Assembly (NCBI GenBank): GCA_902627325.1
Contig: CACOIM010000008.1
Location: forward strand, 1 to 49,212
Length of the DNA: 49,212 nt
From: an uncultured Prochlorococcus sp.
GTDB taxonomy: Bacteria; Cyanobacteriota; Cyanobacteriia; PCC-6307; Cyanobiaceae
Reading direction: 5' to 3'
In this document: one piece after another, positions 1-9,532 of the stretch
Layout: each line of letters starts with the position of its first letter
Position numbering within the stretch: position 1 is the first letter of the stretch
Position numbers and translations under genes: made by a program
The notes under the pieces: model-generated
What the model was told of the DNA's origin: nothing
Database searches by the model: none
The model's input: the letters and a program-made list of their open reading frames with translations, nothing else

Positions 1-771
1 TGGTGCAGAAGGACTGATGAATTAATGGATAGTTCAGAAGCTCTTAAAAAGACAGAAGAAGAACTTTCAGATAGTTTAAACTCATGGGAAGAAAATACAA
101 AAAATATTTTCAAAGGAATTGTCAAAACAGATTTGGATGCAGTTCTAGCAGATACATTGGAAAAATATCCTCAAAATATTGACCCATACTTAGATATGAT
201 TGCAGGTCAAAGAATGGATTTAACTAAATTTAGATACAAAAATTTTGATGAACTAAAGCTTTATTGCTATAGAGTGGCTGGAACCGTAGGACTTATGACT
301 CAAAATGTAATGGGTATAGATGCTTTCTATGAGGCTGCATCATGGATAGAAGTTCCTGACATCTCGGAAGCTGCTATTGCATTAGGTATTGCCAACCAAT
401 TAACAAATATTTTAAGAGATGTTGGTGAAGATAGGCAAAGAGGAAGAATATATATTCCACAGGATGAGATTAAAAATTTTGGCTACTCAGAAGAGGAATT
501 AATGTTAGGGAAAATCAATCCCCAATGGAAAAATTTAATGGCTTTTCAACTTAATAGAGCTAGAGAATGGTTTAAAAGTTCAGAGGAAGGAATAAAGTGG
601 CTCTCAGCTGATGCTCGTTGGCCAGTATGGACATCTTTGAGGCTTTATAGAAAAATTTTAAATTCAATAGAAAATCTAGACTATGATGTATTCAATAACA
701 GAGCATATGTTAATAAAACAATCAAAGCTTTTGAGATTCCAATCTCCTACCTAATTTCAAGATTTAAATAA
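1..771 (+). CDS. crtB: Phytoene synthase (5' end outside window)
   Basis: Condenses two geranylgeranyl diphosphates to phytoene, the first committed step of carotenoid synthesis. The reading frame is open from base 1, which encodes WCRRTDEL, the conserved motif carrying the first Asp-rich site (DELMD). An ATG at base 25 exists but would cut through this motif, so the gene is truncated by the window edge and not started there. The second Asp-rich site (NILRDVGED) lies near residue 140 of the visible part. 256 residues are visible of a usual ~300. It ends directly against the convergent RRM gene with no bases between. The later pathway gene zds is also in this window at 33.1 kb. Confidence 0.95.
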   Translation, partial: WCRRTDELMDSSEALKKTEEELSDSLNSWEENTKNIFKGIVKTDLDAVLADTLEKYPQNIDPYLDMIAGQRMDLTKFRYKNFDELKLYCYRVAGTVGLMTQNVMGIDAFYEAASWIEVPDISEAAIALGIANQLTNILRDVGEDRQRGRIYIPQDEIKNFGYSEEELMLGKINPQWKNLMAFQLNRAREWFKSSEEGIKWLSADARWPVWTSLRLYRKILNSIENLDYDVFNNRAYVNKTIKAFEIPISYLISRFK

Positions 772-1188
772 CTACACTGGTGTCTTTTGATTAGCAAGTA
801 AATCTTTTAGTTTTGATAATTCACCTGCCCATCTTGGATCAGGAGACTGAATATTTGGTGCATCGCTATGAACAATTTTCTTAATATTTTTCCTTTTACT
901 ATTTTTATTATTTGTTGCGTTTCTTTTATTGGTTGAAGAATCTTTTTTTTCTGACTTTTCAACTCTTAATTTTGAACCTTGAAATTCAAATCCATTTAAC
1001 TTTTCAATTAAAGAATTTGCACTTTTCTCATCATTAGTAGTTGCGAAACCAAATCCTCTACATTCTTTAGTTTCTTTATCTAGTACAGGTTTAAATCTAA
1101 TATCTTCTTCAAGTGACTTAAGTACACTATCAAATTCTTTGGGATTAAACCCTTTTGGTAAATTTCCAATGTAAATACGAATGCCCAT
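772..1188 (-). CDS. RNA-binding protein with one RRM domain
   Basis: A 138-residue protein with a single N-terminal RNA recognition motif: the RNP2 strand (IRIYIGNLP) is at residues 3-11 and the RNP1 strand (CRGFGFATT) near residue 45. Downstream is a Lys/Asn/Ser-rich linker, then a tail with PDPRWAGEL, a motif I recall near the C terminus of marine cyanobacterial RRM proteins. The family binds single-stranded RNA and is linked in cyanobacteria to cold response and mRNA handling; the target here cannot be told. It is convergent with crtB, whose stop codon abuts its own. Confidence 0.9.
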   Translation of the reverse strand: MGIRIYIGNLPKGFNPKEFDSVLKSLEEDIRFKPVLDKETKECRGFGFATTNDEKSANSLIEKLNGFEFQGSKLRVEKSEKKDSSTNKRNATNNKNSKRKNIKKIVHSDAPNIQSPDPRWAGELSKLKDLLANQKTPV

Positions 1189-1242
1189 AAATTTAAAAAT
1201 AATTTGGATCTAAATAAATAAACCAAAGTTAACTATGTGTAT

Positions 1243-2529
1243 TTAATCACATTTTGGCGCATTTTGTTGAAACCATCCCTTAGCTTTATAAATAGCTTCA
1301 TCAAAATTATTGAGTCTTTCATAAGCAAATTCTCTTGAAAGATAATTTAGTAAATCACCCAGCAAAGGCCCATCCTCAATTCCAACAATATTTTTGAGTT
1401 GGTTACCATTAATAAATTTTCTTGGATGAAATAATTTATCTTTATTATTCCGCCAACGATGTAACCATTCTTTATGATATTTTTTTGGTAAATACACAAT
1501 AAATGCTGGCAAGATCATTTCTAAATCTTTATGTAGCTGAAATCTTTCAATTTCTGTAAAATTCATAATTGACTTTTGAGTAAGTTTTTGGGTCCATCTT
1601 CTTAGGGAGCTAATAGCTAATGAATCAGCTTTACTAAATTTAAACTTTTTAATAACAGGCTCTTTTAATAATTCCTTTAAATAAGCTATGGGAAAAAATC
1701 TATCAATTTCATCTTGAAAAAAATTATCAAAATTTGCAAAGATTAACTTACTGGAATTATTATTTTCATACGATTGAATCCAGTCAAATATTTTTATCTT
1801 ATTAAGAAATTCAACAGTCTTATAAGCTTCTTTCCCATAGACAATTTTTTTTAATTCATACTGTATTCTCTCTACAGAAACATACTGTAGTTGAAATTTA
1901 TTTAATTCTATAAATTCAAGGATATTAGGTTCAATATGAAAATTCAGTTCTGACATGAAACGAAAACACCTTAATATTCTTAAGGGATCAGAAAGAAGGT
2001 TTTCATTACGAAGACTCCTTAGTAAAGAATTATTTAAATCATATATTCCATTCGCTGGATCTATTAATTCTCTTTTATCTAATGAAAAACCTATTGAGTT
2101 AATGGTAAGATCTCTAGTTTTTAAATCCTCATCTAACAATTCATGAGTTTTATTAGCTAAATCAATTATATAATTCGAAAATATAATTCTTACTATTTTT
2201 CTGTCTTGATCAAGTATTAAAAATTTACCAGAATACTTTTCTGAAATACTCTTACCAAACTCTATAGAATTTCTGGGGAGAACAATATCTATATCAGGAT
2301 AGGGATTAAGCCTGTCCAGAATTATATCTCTTATAAAGCCGCCTACTAAGATTGATTCGTCTGGCATTTCATATAAAATTTTTACCAGATTTTGATAACT
2401 TTTAATTTTATCTTCTATCCTTGAAACTATTAAAGAATGTTGAATCGATAAATTTTTATCCTCAAGAGTGTTATTAAGTTCCATTTTTATTTTATTTCTA
2501 TATTTAAAAACATTAGAAATATAAATCAT
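1243..2529 (-). CDS. CCA tRNA nucleotidyltransferase / poly(A) polymerase family protein
   Basis: Class II nucleotidyltransferase that probably adds or repairs the tRNA 3' CCA end. The encoded tRNA-Asn in this window lacks CCA, so such an enzyme is needed. Visible motifs are LVGGFIRDIIL (the glycine-rich motif), DIDIV with the metal-binding Asp pair, RDLTINSIGFSL and the LRCFRF template-recognition segment. The first 15 residues look like translated intergenic DNA; the ATG at 2484 (MELNN) is an equally good or better start, giving 413 residues. CCA-adding and poly(A)-adding members cannot be separated by eye. Confidence 0.88.
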   Translation of the reverse strand: MIYISNVFKYRNKIKMELNNTLEDKNLSIQHSLIVSRIEDKIKSYQNLVKILYEMPDESILVGGFIRDIILDRLNPYPDIDIVLPRNSIEFGKSISEKYSGKFLILDQDRKIVRIIFSNYIIDLANKTHELLDEDLKTRDLTINSIGFSLDKRELIDPANGIYDLNNSLLRSLRNENLLSDPLRILRCFRFMSELNFHIEPNILEFIELNKFQLQYVSVERIQYELKKIVYGKEAYKTVEFLNKIKIFDWIQSYENNNSSKLIFANFDNFFQDEIDRFFPIAYLKELLKEPVIKKFKFSKADSLAISSLRRWTQKLTQKSIMNFTEIERFQLHKDLEMILPAFIVYLPKKYHKEWLHRWRNNKDKLFHPRKFINGNQLKNIVGIEDGPLLGDLLNYLSREFAYERLNNFDEAIYKAKGWFQQNAPKCD

Positions 2530-2697
2530 TCTAACAATTATTATTAATAGTAAATTTACAGCAAAATTTTCATATTTATTTATTTAAATAAATATGAATA
2601 AAATTAATTAATTATTTTTATATAAGTCATATTCGAATGAGAAAATTAATCTAATTACCTCTCAAAAATAAGATTTAGAAATGATTAAATCAGAAAA

Positions 2698-3354
2698 ATG
2701 TTGAAAGCACAAAATATTGAAAATAATGAATTTATCCTTGCTATTCACTGCACAAATGATTATTTTGGCTTTGGATATAGAGATTTAAAATTTAATTATA
2801 TTAAAGAGAACTTTTTTATAAAAAATTTAGATCAAGATCTATCAAAACAATTAATAACTAATCTAGCTGAATTTTTAAATAAAAACAAAATTGAATCCAT
2901 AGCAAGAATTTCTATAAGTATAGGACCAGCAAATTTTAATGCTTCTCGCCAAATAGTTGTCTGTGCTAGAACAATGTCACAACAACTAAATTGTTCTTTA
3001 GATAAATATAGTTCTTTTAAAATTATGGCAAAAAGAATTGCTATTAAAAATCATATCCTCGATAATAATGAATGTTTTTGGATTATAAAAAAATTAAAGA
3101 AAAGAGGCTCTATAGCTGGTAAATATAGAATAAATAATTTAAATCTTTACAATTCAAATTTGCATATTGAAGAAGTAATTCCTCCCAAACTATACAAAAA
3201 ATTCATAACAAGGGAAGCATACTTTGAAGCCGAATATGATATTAAAAATGAGCTAAAGCAGCTACTCGAATTATCTGCTCATAACTATGAAAATCTAATT
3301 TCAAATCATTGGACAAATGTATTACCTATCTATCCTCTGGAACCAGTAAATTGA
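2698..3354 (+). CDS. TsaB-like protein (tRNA threonylcarbamoyladenosine synthesis)
   Basis: A 218-residue divergent member of the ASKHA-fold TsaB/YeaZ family, a partner of TsaD in making t6A at position 37 of ANN-reading tRNAs. The best anchor is ISISIGPANFNASRQIVV near residues 84-101, matching the family pattern of a GPGSFTGxR-like turn followed by a helix, then ARTMSQQLN. The Gly/Thr of the usual motif are replaced (PANFNAS), as in other fast-evolving compact cyanobacterial genomes. The start is the ATG following AGAAAA. It is convergent with plsC. The family call is moderately sure. Confidence 0.72.
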   Translation: MLKAQNIENNEFILAIHCTNDYFGFGYRDLKFNYIKENFFIKNLDQDLSKQLITNLAEFLNKNKIESIARISISIGPANFNASRQIVVCARTMSQQLNCSLDKYSSFKIMAKRIAIKNHILDNNECFWIIKKLKKRGSIAGKYRINNLNLYNSNLHIEEVIPPKLYKKFITREAYFEAEYDIKNELKQLLELSAHNYENLISNHWTNVLPIYPLEPVN

Positions 3355-3360
3355 TCTTAA

Positions 3361-3981
3361 TCAATTGAGTAAAAAATTAATTTCATTTTGCAGTTTTATT
3401 GTTGTCTCTGTAATATCAATCTTTCTGGTGCTCAACGGATAATTAATTGGCTTACCTATTTTAATTATGACTTTATTAAAACATGGCAGAAAATATTTAA
3501 ATTTCACCAACCTATGAGAATTGATTATTGCAACTGGTAATAATAGTTTTTTTGTTTTTGAAGCAATCATAGCTGCGCCATTTTTAGGTTTATTAACGAA
3601 TCCATCTTTTTGCCTAGTACCATCAATAAAAATACCAATGATTTCATTATTAAAAAGTTTGTTTGATGCATGGATAATTGCATTCTTATCAATCAATCCT
3701 CTCTTTACGGGATATGCACCACATGCTTTTATGATTTGAGAAAGGATAGGAATATTAAATAATTCTTGTTTTGCCATAAATGACACTTTTCTTCCTAATG
3801 CATGGCCTAAAAATGGAGGATCTAGCAAAGAACCATGATTAGCAACAATAATGAATGATTTCTCATTGGGAATATTTGAATATCCATCTAATTCCCCACG
3901 AAATAAAAATTTAAAAATGGGAAATACTATTATTTTACTTATGAAATGGTAGGTAATTTTATTAAAAAACATGTAATTCAT
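3361..3981 (-). CDS. plsC: 1-acyl-sn-glycerol-3-phosphate acyltransferase
   Basis: Membrane-associated enzyme that acylates lysophosphatidic acid to phosphatidic acid. It shows the HX4D catalytic motif (NHGSLLD, H49 to D54) and a second block FIDGTRQKDG. The latter differs from the usual EGTRS form but keeps GTR. At 206 residues it has the short cyanobacterial length, with a hydrophobic N terminus. It is the last gene of the minus-strand run rpaB-plsX-fabH-fabD-plsC, 4 bases behind fabD, so it places the final acyl transfer next to the genes that start acyl-chain synthesis. Confidence 0.92.
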   Translation of the reverse strand: MNYMFFNKITYHFISKIIVFPIFKFLFRGELDGYSNIPNEKSFIIVANHGSLLDPPFLGHALGRKVSFMAKQELFNIPILSQIIKACGAYPVKRGLIDKNAIIHASNKLFNNEIIGIFIDGTRQKDGFVNKPKNGAAMIASKTKKLLLPVAIINSHRLVKFKYFLPCFNKVIIKIGKPINYPLSTRKIDITETTIKLQNEINFLLN

Positions 3982-3985
3982 AAAT

Positions 3986-4885
3986 TTAATAAGAAATCTC
4001 TTTAGCAGATGAGACTTGACTGATCTTAATATTCTTTAAATGTCGTTTAGCAAGGCCTCCGAGCACATTAGAAGGGCCTATCTCAACTATATGCACATCT
4101 TCCCCTTGCCCTTTAATTAAATCCATCGTTTCACGCCATCTAACTCCATTACACATTTGATCTTTTAAACGAATTTTTAATTCATTAGAGTCAGTACATA
4201 GTGAAGGATTAGAATTACTTATAACAGGTGAGACAGGTTCTTTAAAATTAAGATCATCTAAATATTTCGAAAATTCTTGTGAAGGTGCATTCATAAAATG
4301 TGAATGAAAAGCTCCTGAAACATTTAAAAAAATAAATCTTTTGCAAGAGATTTTTGAGGATAATTTTTCTAATTCTTCTTTTTTCCCGGACAGAACAACC
4401 TGAGAAGAACTATTATCATTAGCGATAACAACGTCTTCTAGGGAATCAACTAATTCCCTAAGCTCCTCCATATCAAACCCAATTAAAGCTGCCATACTAC
4501 CCTTAACTGCTGATGACATTAATTCTGACCTAATCTTTATTAGAGATACACATTCCTCAAATGACAAAACATCTGCAGCATATAAAGCTGTAATTTCTCC
4601 TAAACTATGGCCTGCTAAATAATCAGGTTTATATCCTTTAGATTTTAGTGAATCTAAAAGTATTGATTCAACCAAAAAGAGGCATATCTGAGTATTTTTT
4701 GTATTATTGAGATTTTTTTCATCGCTATTATTATCATTTTCAAAACTGCAAATATGATATAAATCTCTCTTGAATATATTTGATGCTAAATCAAATCTTC
4801 TTTTCGCATCATTCAATTCAATAACATCTTGTCCCATTCCAATTTTTTGTGAACCTTGACCTGGGAATAACCATGCAGTCTTCAT
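3986..4885 (-). CDS. fabD: Malonyl-CoA:ACP transacylase
   Basis: Moves malonyl from CoA to acyl carrier protein to feed fatty acid elongation in the cytoplasm. The N-terminal FPGQGSQ motif is at residues 7-13, the nucleophile elbow GHSLGE has Ser94, and the downstream FHSHFM segment carries the catalytic His. The length of 299 residues is normal. It lies 22 bases after fabH and 4 before plsC in the same direction, consistent with one transcript. Confidence 0.97.
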   Translation of the reverse strand: MKTAWLFPGQGSQKIGMGQDVIELNDAKRRFDLASNIFKRDLYHICSFENDNNSDEKNLNNTKNTQICLFLVESILLDSLKSKGYKPDYLAGHSLGEITALYAADVLSFEECVSLIKIRSELMSSAVKGSMAALIGFDMEELRELVDSLEDVVIANDNSSSQVVLSGKKEELEKLSSKISCKRFIFLNVSGAFHSHFMNAPSQEFSKYLDDLNFKEPVSPVISNSNPSLCTDSNELKIRLKDQMCNGVRWRETMDLIKGQGEDVHIVEIGPSNVLGGLAKRHLKNIKISQVSSAKEISY

Positions 4886-4907
4886 TCTAAAAATCTATTA
4901 TATTTTA

Positions 4908-5915
4908 TTAACCCCATTTTAATAGGGCAGCACCCCAACTTAGTCCTGCACCAAAACCACTAGTTAAGATTATGTCATTTTTTTTAATCTTTTGATTTCG
5001 AATAAATTCATCCAGAACTAAAGGTATTGTTGCTGCAGAAGTATTACCATATTGGTTTAAATTTGTTAGGATTTTTTCCTTATTTATTTTTAGTCTTTCT
5101 CCTACGGCATCTAATATTCTTTGGTTCGCTTGATGTAAAATTAACCAATCAATATCCGCACTATCAAAGTCTATTTTTTGTAACAAATCACTTATGATTA
5201 TTGGCACCTCTCTAACAGCAAATTTATAAACTTCTTGCCCATTCATCGAAATATTAGAAAATTCTCCTTTGCGATATTTAATTTGATCAATAATATTACC
5301 AGTTAAATTTTTATTATTGAGATTTAAGAAACAACCTCTTTCTCCATCAGTTCTCAAGTTAAAACCAAATAAATTACTATTATCACTGGAAGCTTCAATA
5401 GCCAATGCTCCTGCACCATCTCCAAAAAGGATACAACTTCCCCTGTCTTGCCAATCAACATAACTTGATAATTGATCAGAACCAATAACTAATGCTCTTT
5501 TATATTTACCTGAGTTTAGATATTGCGAAGCAGTAATCAAAGCAAATAAAAAACCACTGCAAGCAGCAGTAAGATCAAAAGCCAATGCATTTTTTGCTTT
5601 TAACTTAGCCTGAATCATGGGTGCTGAACCAAATAAGTCACTTGGAGTAGAAGTAGCCAATATGATTAAATCTACAGATTCAGAAGCCCAATTTGCCATA
5701 TCCAATGCTGATAATGCTGCTTTAAAACCCATATCTGATACATTTTCATCTATTTCAGCTATTCTTCTATTTGAAATACCAGTTCTTGTTTTAATCCACT
5801 CATCACTTGTCTCTACAATTTGACTGATCTGTTCATTACTCAAAACTTGAGCAGGTAAATAACTGCCGGAACCCTTAAATGTTATTCCAATGTTGGCAAA
5901 GTTTGAACCTTCCAA
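4908..5915 (-). CDS. fabH: 3-oxoacyl-ACP synthase III (KAS III)
   Basis: Condenses acetyl-CoA with malonyl-ACP to start type II fatty acid synthesis. The complete catalytic triad is visible: Cys119 in AACSGF, His261 in LHQANQ and Asn291 in GNTSAA. The length of 335 residues is typical. It sits 50 bases downstream of plsX and 22 upstream of fabD; plsX-fabH-fabD order is common in bacteria, so co-transcription is likely. Confidence 0.97.
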   Translation of the reverse strand: MEGSNFANIGITFKGSGSYLPAQVLSNEQISQIVETSDEWIKTRTGISNRRIAEIDENVSDMGFKAALSALDMANWASESVDLIILATSTPSDLFGSAPMIQAKLKAKNALAFDLTAACSGFLFALITASQYLNSGKYKRALVIGSDQLSSYVDWQDRGSCILFGDGAGALAIEASSDNSNLFGFNLRTDGERGCFLNLNNKNLTGNIIDQIKYRKGEFSNISMNGQEVYKFAVREVPIIISDLLQKIDFDSADIDWLILHQANQRILDAVGERLKINKEKILTNLNQYGNTSAATIPLVLDEFIRNQKIKKNDIILTSGFGAGLSWGAALLKWG

Positions 5916-5965
5916 GAAATTAATTATTACTTATATAAGTCAAACATAAATTAGACACATTATGT

Positions 5966-7318
5966 TTATGAATTTAAAACTGGTAGTTTTTGAAGTTGAA
6001 TCAAGTGCTCCATGACATCATGATTAACTGCTGAATGTGCCAATCTCAAGGCGCTTACAACAGATAATGATTTACTGCTCCCATGACCAATGACACATAT
6101 ACCATTTACACCAAGTAACAAAGCGCCCCCATGTTCTGCATGATCTAATCTTTTTTTAATCCTCATCAAATTACTTTTTAAAAAAGCAGATCCAACTTTT
6201 CCTCTCCTTCCTCTGGGTAATTCAGATTTCAAAATATCTAATAAAACCCCCCCCACTGACTCTAGAAATTTTAGTAGCACATTACCTGTAAAGCCATCAC
6301 AAACAACAACATCAAATTCTCCACTTAAAACATCTCTCCCTTCGCAGTTGCCCAAAAAATTTAATTCTTTTTCTTCTGAAAGTAGTTTATAAGTTTGTAA
6401 TGAGAGTTCATTACCTTTGCAATCCTCTTCACCAATATTTAAAAGACCTATTTTGGGTCTTTCTATTTGCAACACATCCTTGGCATAAATATTTCCGAGT
6501 AATGCAAATTGACGTAAATAATTTGGCTTGCAATCAGTATTTGCCCCAACATCTAATACTAAAACTGGCCTGCTTTGATCTCTCGTTGGAAATAATGCAC
6601 CAATTGCTGGTCTATCTATACCCTTGAGCCTTCCAATTCTAAAGATTGCTGAGGCCATTAAAGCTCCAGAATTACCTGCAGAATAGACTGCTTTAGCTTC
6701 ATTACTCTTTACTAAATTCATCGCCACATTAATACTTGCTTCTTTTTTCTTTCTAACCGCTGTTGCCTCTTCATTCATACCTATTGGTGAACCACTGGCT
6801 ACGAGTTCAAAGCGATTATTTTGTATTTCTTTCTCCATTAGTTCGTATAATCCAATTTTCTTAGAAACTTCATTAATTTTTTCAATTTGACCAACAAATT
6901 TTATGTTTATTGGAAATCTTTGTATCGCATCTAAACAACCTTCAAGGATAGGACCCGGTGCATGATCTCCCCCCATCCCATCAACTGCTATCCATACTCT
7001 TTTAGTAGTAACACCATTTCCCCTATCGTTTGAGTTCTCACTAGTTTGAAGGCGTTTAAACGGGTCAAAAACCAATGGTTGCAGTGTATTTTTTGCTAGA
7101 GAGCCTGCACTTGATACTACATTTCCAGCTACATTACTAGCAGTACTTACAACTGATCCTGCACTAGATACTACATTCTCAGCTACGTTACTCGCGGTGG
7201 CGGCAGAATTTGCAGCAGAATCAACAATAGATGTAACTGCGGTATTTCTCTTATACCAAATCACTAATCTCCTGATAGCCCTTGATTTATTAATTTTCCT
7301 GTAAGCTTCTTTAGCCAT
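5966..7318 (-). CDS. plsX: Phosphate acyltransferase PlsX with a repeat-bearing N-terminal extension
   Basis: Forms acyl-phosphate from acyl-ACP for the PlsX/PlsY route to phosphatidic acid. The catalytic domain begins near residue 106 with WIAVDGMGGDHAPG and continues through SAGNSGALMA and CDGFTGNVLLK. The 450 residues exceed the usual 330-350 because of about 105 extra N-terminal residues: a basic stretch, then two tandem 18-residue units beginning ASNVAENVVSSAGS and ASNVAGNVVSSAGS. The ATG at 7318 directly abuts the rpaB stop (7319), which suggests coupled translation. A shorter start at the domain is not obvious: the frame is open and low in rare features all the way, so I keep the long form. 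Confidence 0.92.
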   Translation of the reverse strand: MAKEAYRKINKSRAIRRLVIWYKRNTAVTSIVDSAANSAATASNVAENVVSSAGSVVSTASNVAGNVVSSAGSLAKNTLQPLVFDPFKRLQTSENSNDRGNGVTTKRVWIAVDGMGGDHAPGPILEGCLDAIQRFPINIKFVGQIEKINEVSKKIGLYELMEKEIQNNRFELVASGSPIGMNEEATAVRKKKEASINVAMNLVKSNEAKAVYSAGNSGALMASAIFRIGRLKGIDRPAIGALFPTRDQSRPVLVLDVGANTDCKPNYLRQFALLGNIYAKDVLQIERPKIGLLNIGEEDCKGNELSLQTYKLLSEEKELNFLGNCEGRDVLSGEFDVVVCDGFTGNVLLKFLESVGGVLLDILKSELPRGRRGKVGSAFLKSNLMRIKKRLDHAEHGGALLLGVNGICVIGHGSSKSLSVVSALRLAHSAVNHDVMEHLIQLQKLPVLNS

Positions 7319-8065
7319 TTAATTACCCTCAAAGGGAGCTATATCTACAATCCTCTGAAATAAATAACCTGTTCCCCTAGCGGTAAGAATTAATTCAGGA
7401 TTAGCGGGATCAGCCTCTAATTTTGATCTAAGTCTAGAGATATGTACATCAACGACTCTTGTATCAACATGTCTTTCAGGAGTATACCCCCAAACCTCTT
7501 TTAAGATTTCACCCCTACTAAATGGTTCGCCTGACCTGCTGACCAGCAATTCCAATAAACTAAATTCCATACCAGTTAGTCTTATTCGCTCATCACTTTT
7601 AAAAACTTGCCTACGATTTGTATCAATTTTTATATCTGTAACTTGTATTAGCCCTGAATTAGGCATCCCCGCAATTTGTTCCTTATCAATTCTTCTTAAT
7701 ACGCATCTAATTCTTGCCTCAAGTTCTTTCGGGCTAAAAGGTTTAACAACATAATCATCAGCCCCTAGCTCTAATCCTGTAATCCTATCTGCTACATCTC
7801 CTAAAGCTGTTAACATCACGATAGGGACATCGGAGTCTTTTCTCAATTCTTGGCAGACACCATAACCATCTAATTTTGGCATCATTACATCAAGAACGAC
7901 CAAATCCGGCTCATAATCCCTAAACAATTTAAGAGCTTCTTTACCATCAGAAGCGGTTACCACCTTATAACCAATCATAGAGAGCCTAGTTTCTAGTATT
8001 CTCCTGATACTTGCCTCATCATCGGCGACGAGAATTGTTTCTTTTGTTTGACTTGATGCAGCCAT
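7319..8065 (-). CDS. rpaB: OmpR-family response regulator RpaB
   Basis: Two-domain regulator: an N-terminal receiver with acidic pair D15/D16 (ADDE) and phospho-acceptor D59 (VLDVMMP), and a C-terminal winged-helix DNA-binding domain (LTGMEFSLLELLVSR to GTGYLFQ). The sequence is almost textbook RpaB/Ycf27, the regulator that in cyanobacteria binds HLR1 sites and controls photosystem and high-light genes together with the kinase NblS. At 248 residues it has normal length. It heads the minus-strand run with plsX, fabH, fabD and plsC and diverges from radA across 108 bases. Confidence 0.95.
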   Translation of the reverse strand: MAASSQTKETILVADDEASIRRILETRLSMIGYKVVTASDGKEALKLFRDYEPDLVVLDVMMPKLDGYGVCQELRKDSDVPIVMLTALGDVADRITGLELGADDYVVKPFSPKELEARIRCVLRRIDKEQIAGMPNSGLIQVTDIKIDTNRRQVFKSDERIRLTGMEFSLLELLVSRSGEPFSRGEILKEVWGYTPERHVDTRVVDVHISRLRSKLEADPANPELILTARGTGYLFQRIVDIAPFEGN

Positions 8066-8173
8066 TTGTTGCTATTAGCTAATCAGTATGAGTATTTAAC
8101 CTTTATCTAATCTAACTTGTGAAGGGGCAATATCCAAAGCAACTTTTGTAGCAATTTTATCTTCATAAGCAAA

Positions 8174-9526
8174 ATGTTAAATAAATTTTCAAGATATGTT
8201 TGTCAAAATTGCGGTTATGAAACTTCTCAATACTTTGGTAGATGTAATAACTGTAAAGAATGGAATTCGATTATAGAAGAAAAGAAAAGTACTCTTTCAA
8301 AAAAAAATATTATTAAACAAACTAAAAAATCAAAACTCTTTACAGAAATTAAACTTCAAGAGATCTCAAGAATTAAGACTGGTTTTAATGAATTTGATAG
8401 AGTTTTAGGCGGGGGACTCGTGAATGGTTCAATCATATTACTGGGAGGGGAACCTGGCATTGGGAAAAGCACGCTTGTTTTACAAGCCGCTGGGAAAATT
8501 TCTTTATCTCATAACGTTCTTTACATAACAGCTGAGGAATCATTAGAGCAGGTCAAGATAAGATGGGATAGGCTAAATCAAGGCAATTCTGAGTTAAAAG
8601 TTTTTGCAGAAAATAACTTATCACTCATTATTGATGAAATTGAATCTTCCAAACCAACAGTTGCAATTATAGATAGTATACAGGCGTTAAATAATAGTGA
8701 CTTAGAGAGTGCATCAGGGTCAGTATCACAAGTAAGATCATGTTCTTCTGAATTACAAAAATATGCAAAAGATAATAATATTGCACTTCTTATTATTGGA
8801 CATGTAACTAAAGATGGAACATTAGCTGGACCTAAAACTTTAGAACATTTAGTAGATGTTGTTCTGAATTTCGAAGGAGATCAAATTGCTACTCATAGAT
8901 TGCTAAGAGGAATAAAAAATAGATTTGGAGCAACCTTTGAACTAGGAATTTTTGAAATGCTTGAAACTGGATTAAATGAAATTAAGAATCCAAGTTCTAA
9001 CTTTACATGTCAAGAAAATATCGCTGGTGTTGCTACAACAATTACTGTTGAGGGAACTAGATCTTTCGCAGTTGATATTCAATCATTAGTAAACAAAAGT
9101 TTCTATACCAATCCCAAAAGAGCAACTACTGGATTGAATATCAATAGATTACATCAGATAATTGCAGTAATTGAAAAGCATGTTGATTTGAAATTATATG
9201 AATTCGATTGCTATGTAGCGACAGCGGGTGGTTTTGAGATAAATGATCCTTCATCAGACTTATGTATAGCAATATCAATTATTTCTAGCCTCATCAACAA
9301 AAAACCCATCAAAGATTGTGCCTTTATTGGTGAACTTGGTTTAAATGGACAACTCAGAAAAACTAATAATTTAAAATCAAAAGTTGAAGAGTGTATAAGA
9401 TTAGGTTATAGAAAAATGTTAATTCCTAAGAATAATAGTGAAATAGTGATGAAATTTAAAAATTATATCTCTCTAATTGAAATTGAAAATATAAAGGGGG
9501 CAGTAAATATTGCTTTAAAGAATTAA
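8174..9526 (+). CDS. radA: DNA repair protein RadA
   Basis: RecA-like branch-migration ATPase used in recombination repair. Features in order: a zinc finger with C10, C13, C24 and C27; Walker A GGEPGIGKST near residue 95; Walker B-type VAIIDSIQAL; the RadA-specific KNRFG motif near residue 250; and a C-terminal Lon-like domain. The length of 450 residues is normal. It is transcribed away from rpaB and convergent with ycf3, leaving only 6 bases between stops. Confidence 0.97.
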   Translation: MLNKFSRYVCQNCGYETSQYFGRCNNCKEWNSIIEEKKSTLSKKNIIKQTKKSKLFTEIKLQEISRIKTGFNEFDRVLGGGLVNGSIILLGGEPGIGKSTLVLQAAGKISLSHNVLYITAEESLEQVKIRWDRLNQGNSELKVFAENNLSLIIDEIESSKPTVAIIDSIQALNNSDLESASGSVSQVRSCSSELQKYAKDNNIALLIIGHVTKDGTLAGPKTLEHLVDVVLNFEGDQIATHRLLRGIKNRFGATFELGIFEMLETGLNEIKNPSSNFTCQENIAGVATTITVEGTRSFAVDIQSLVNKSFYTNPKRATTGLNINRLHQIIAVIEKHVDLKLYEFDCYVATAGGFEINDPSSDLCIAISIISSLINKKPIKDCAFIGELGLNGQLRKTNNLKSKVEECIRLGYRKMLIPKNNSEIVMKFKNYISLIEIENIKGAVNIALKN

Positions 9527-9532
9527 TAAAAC

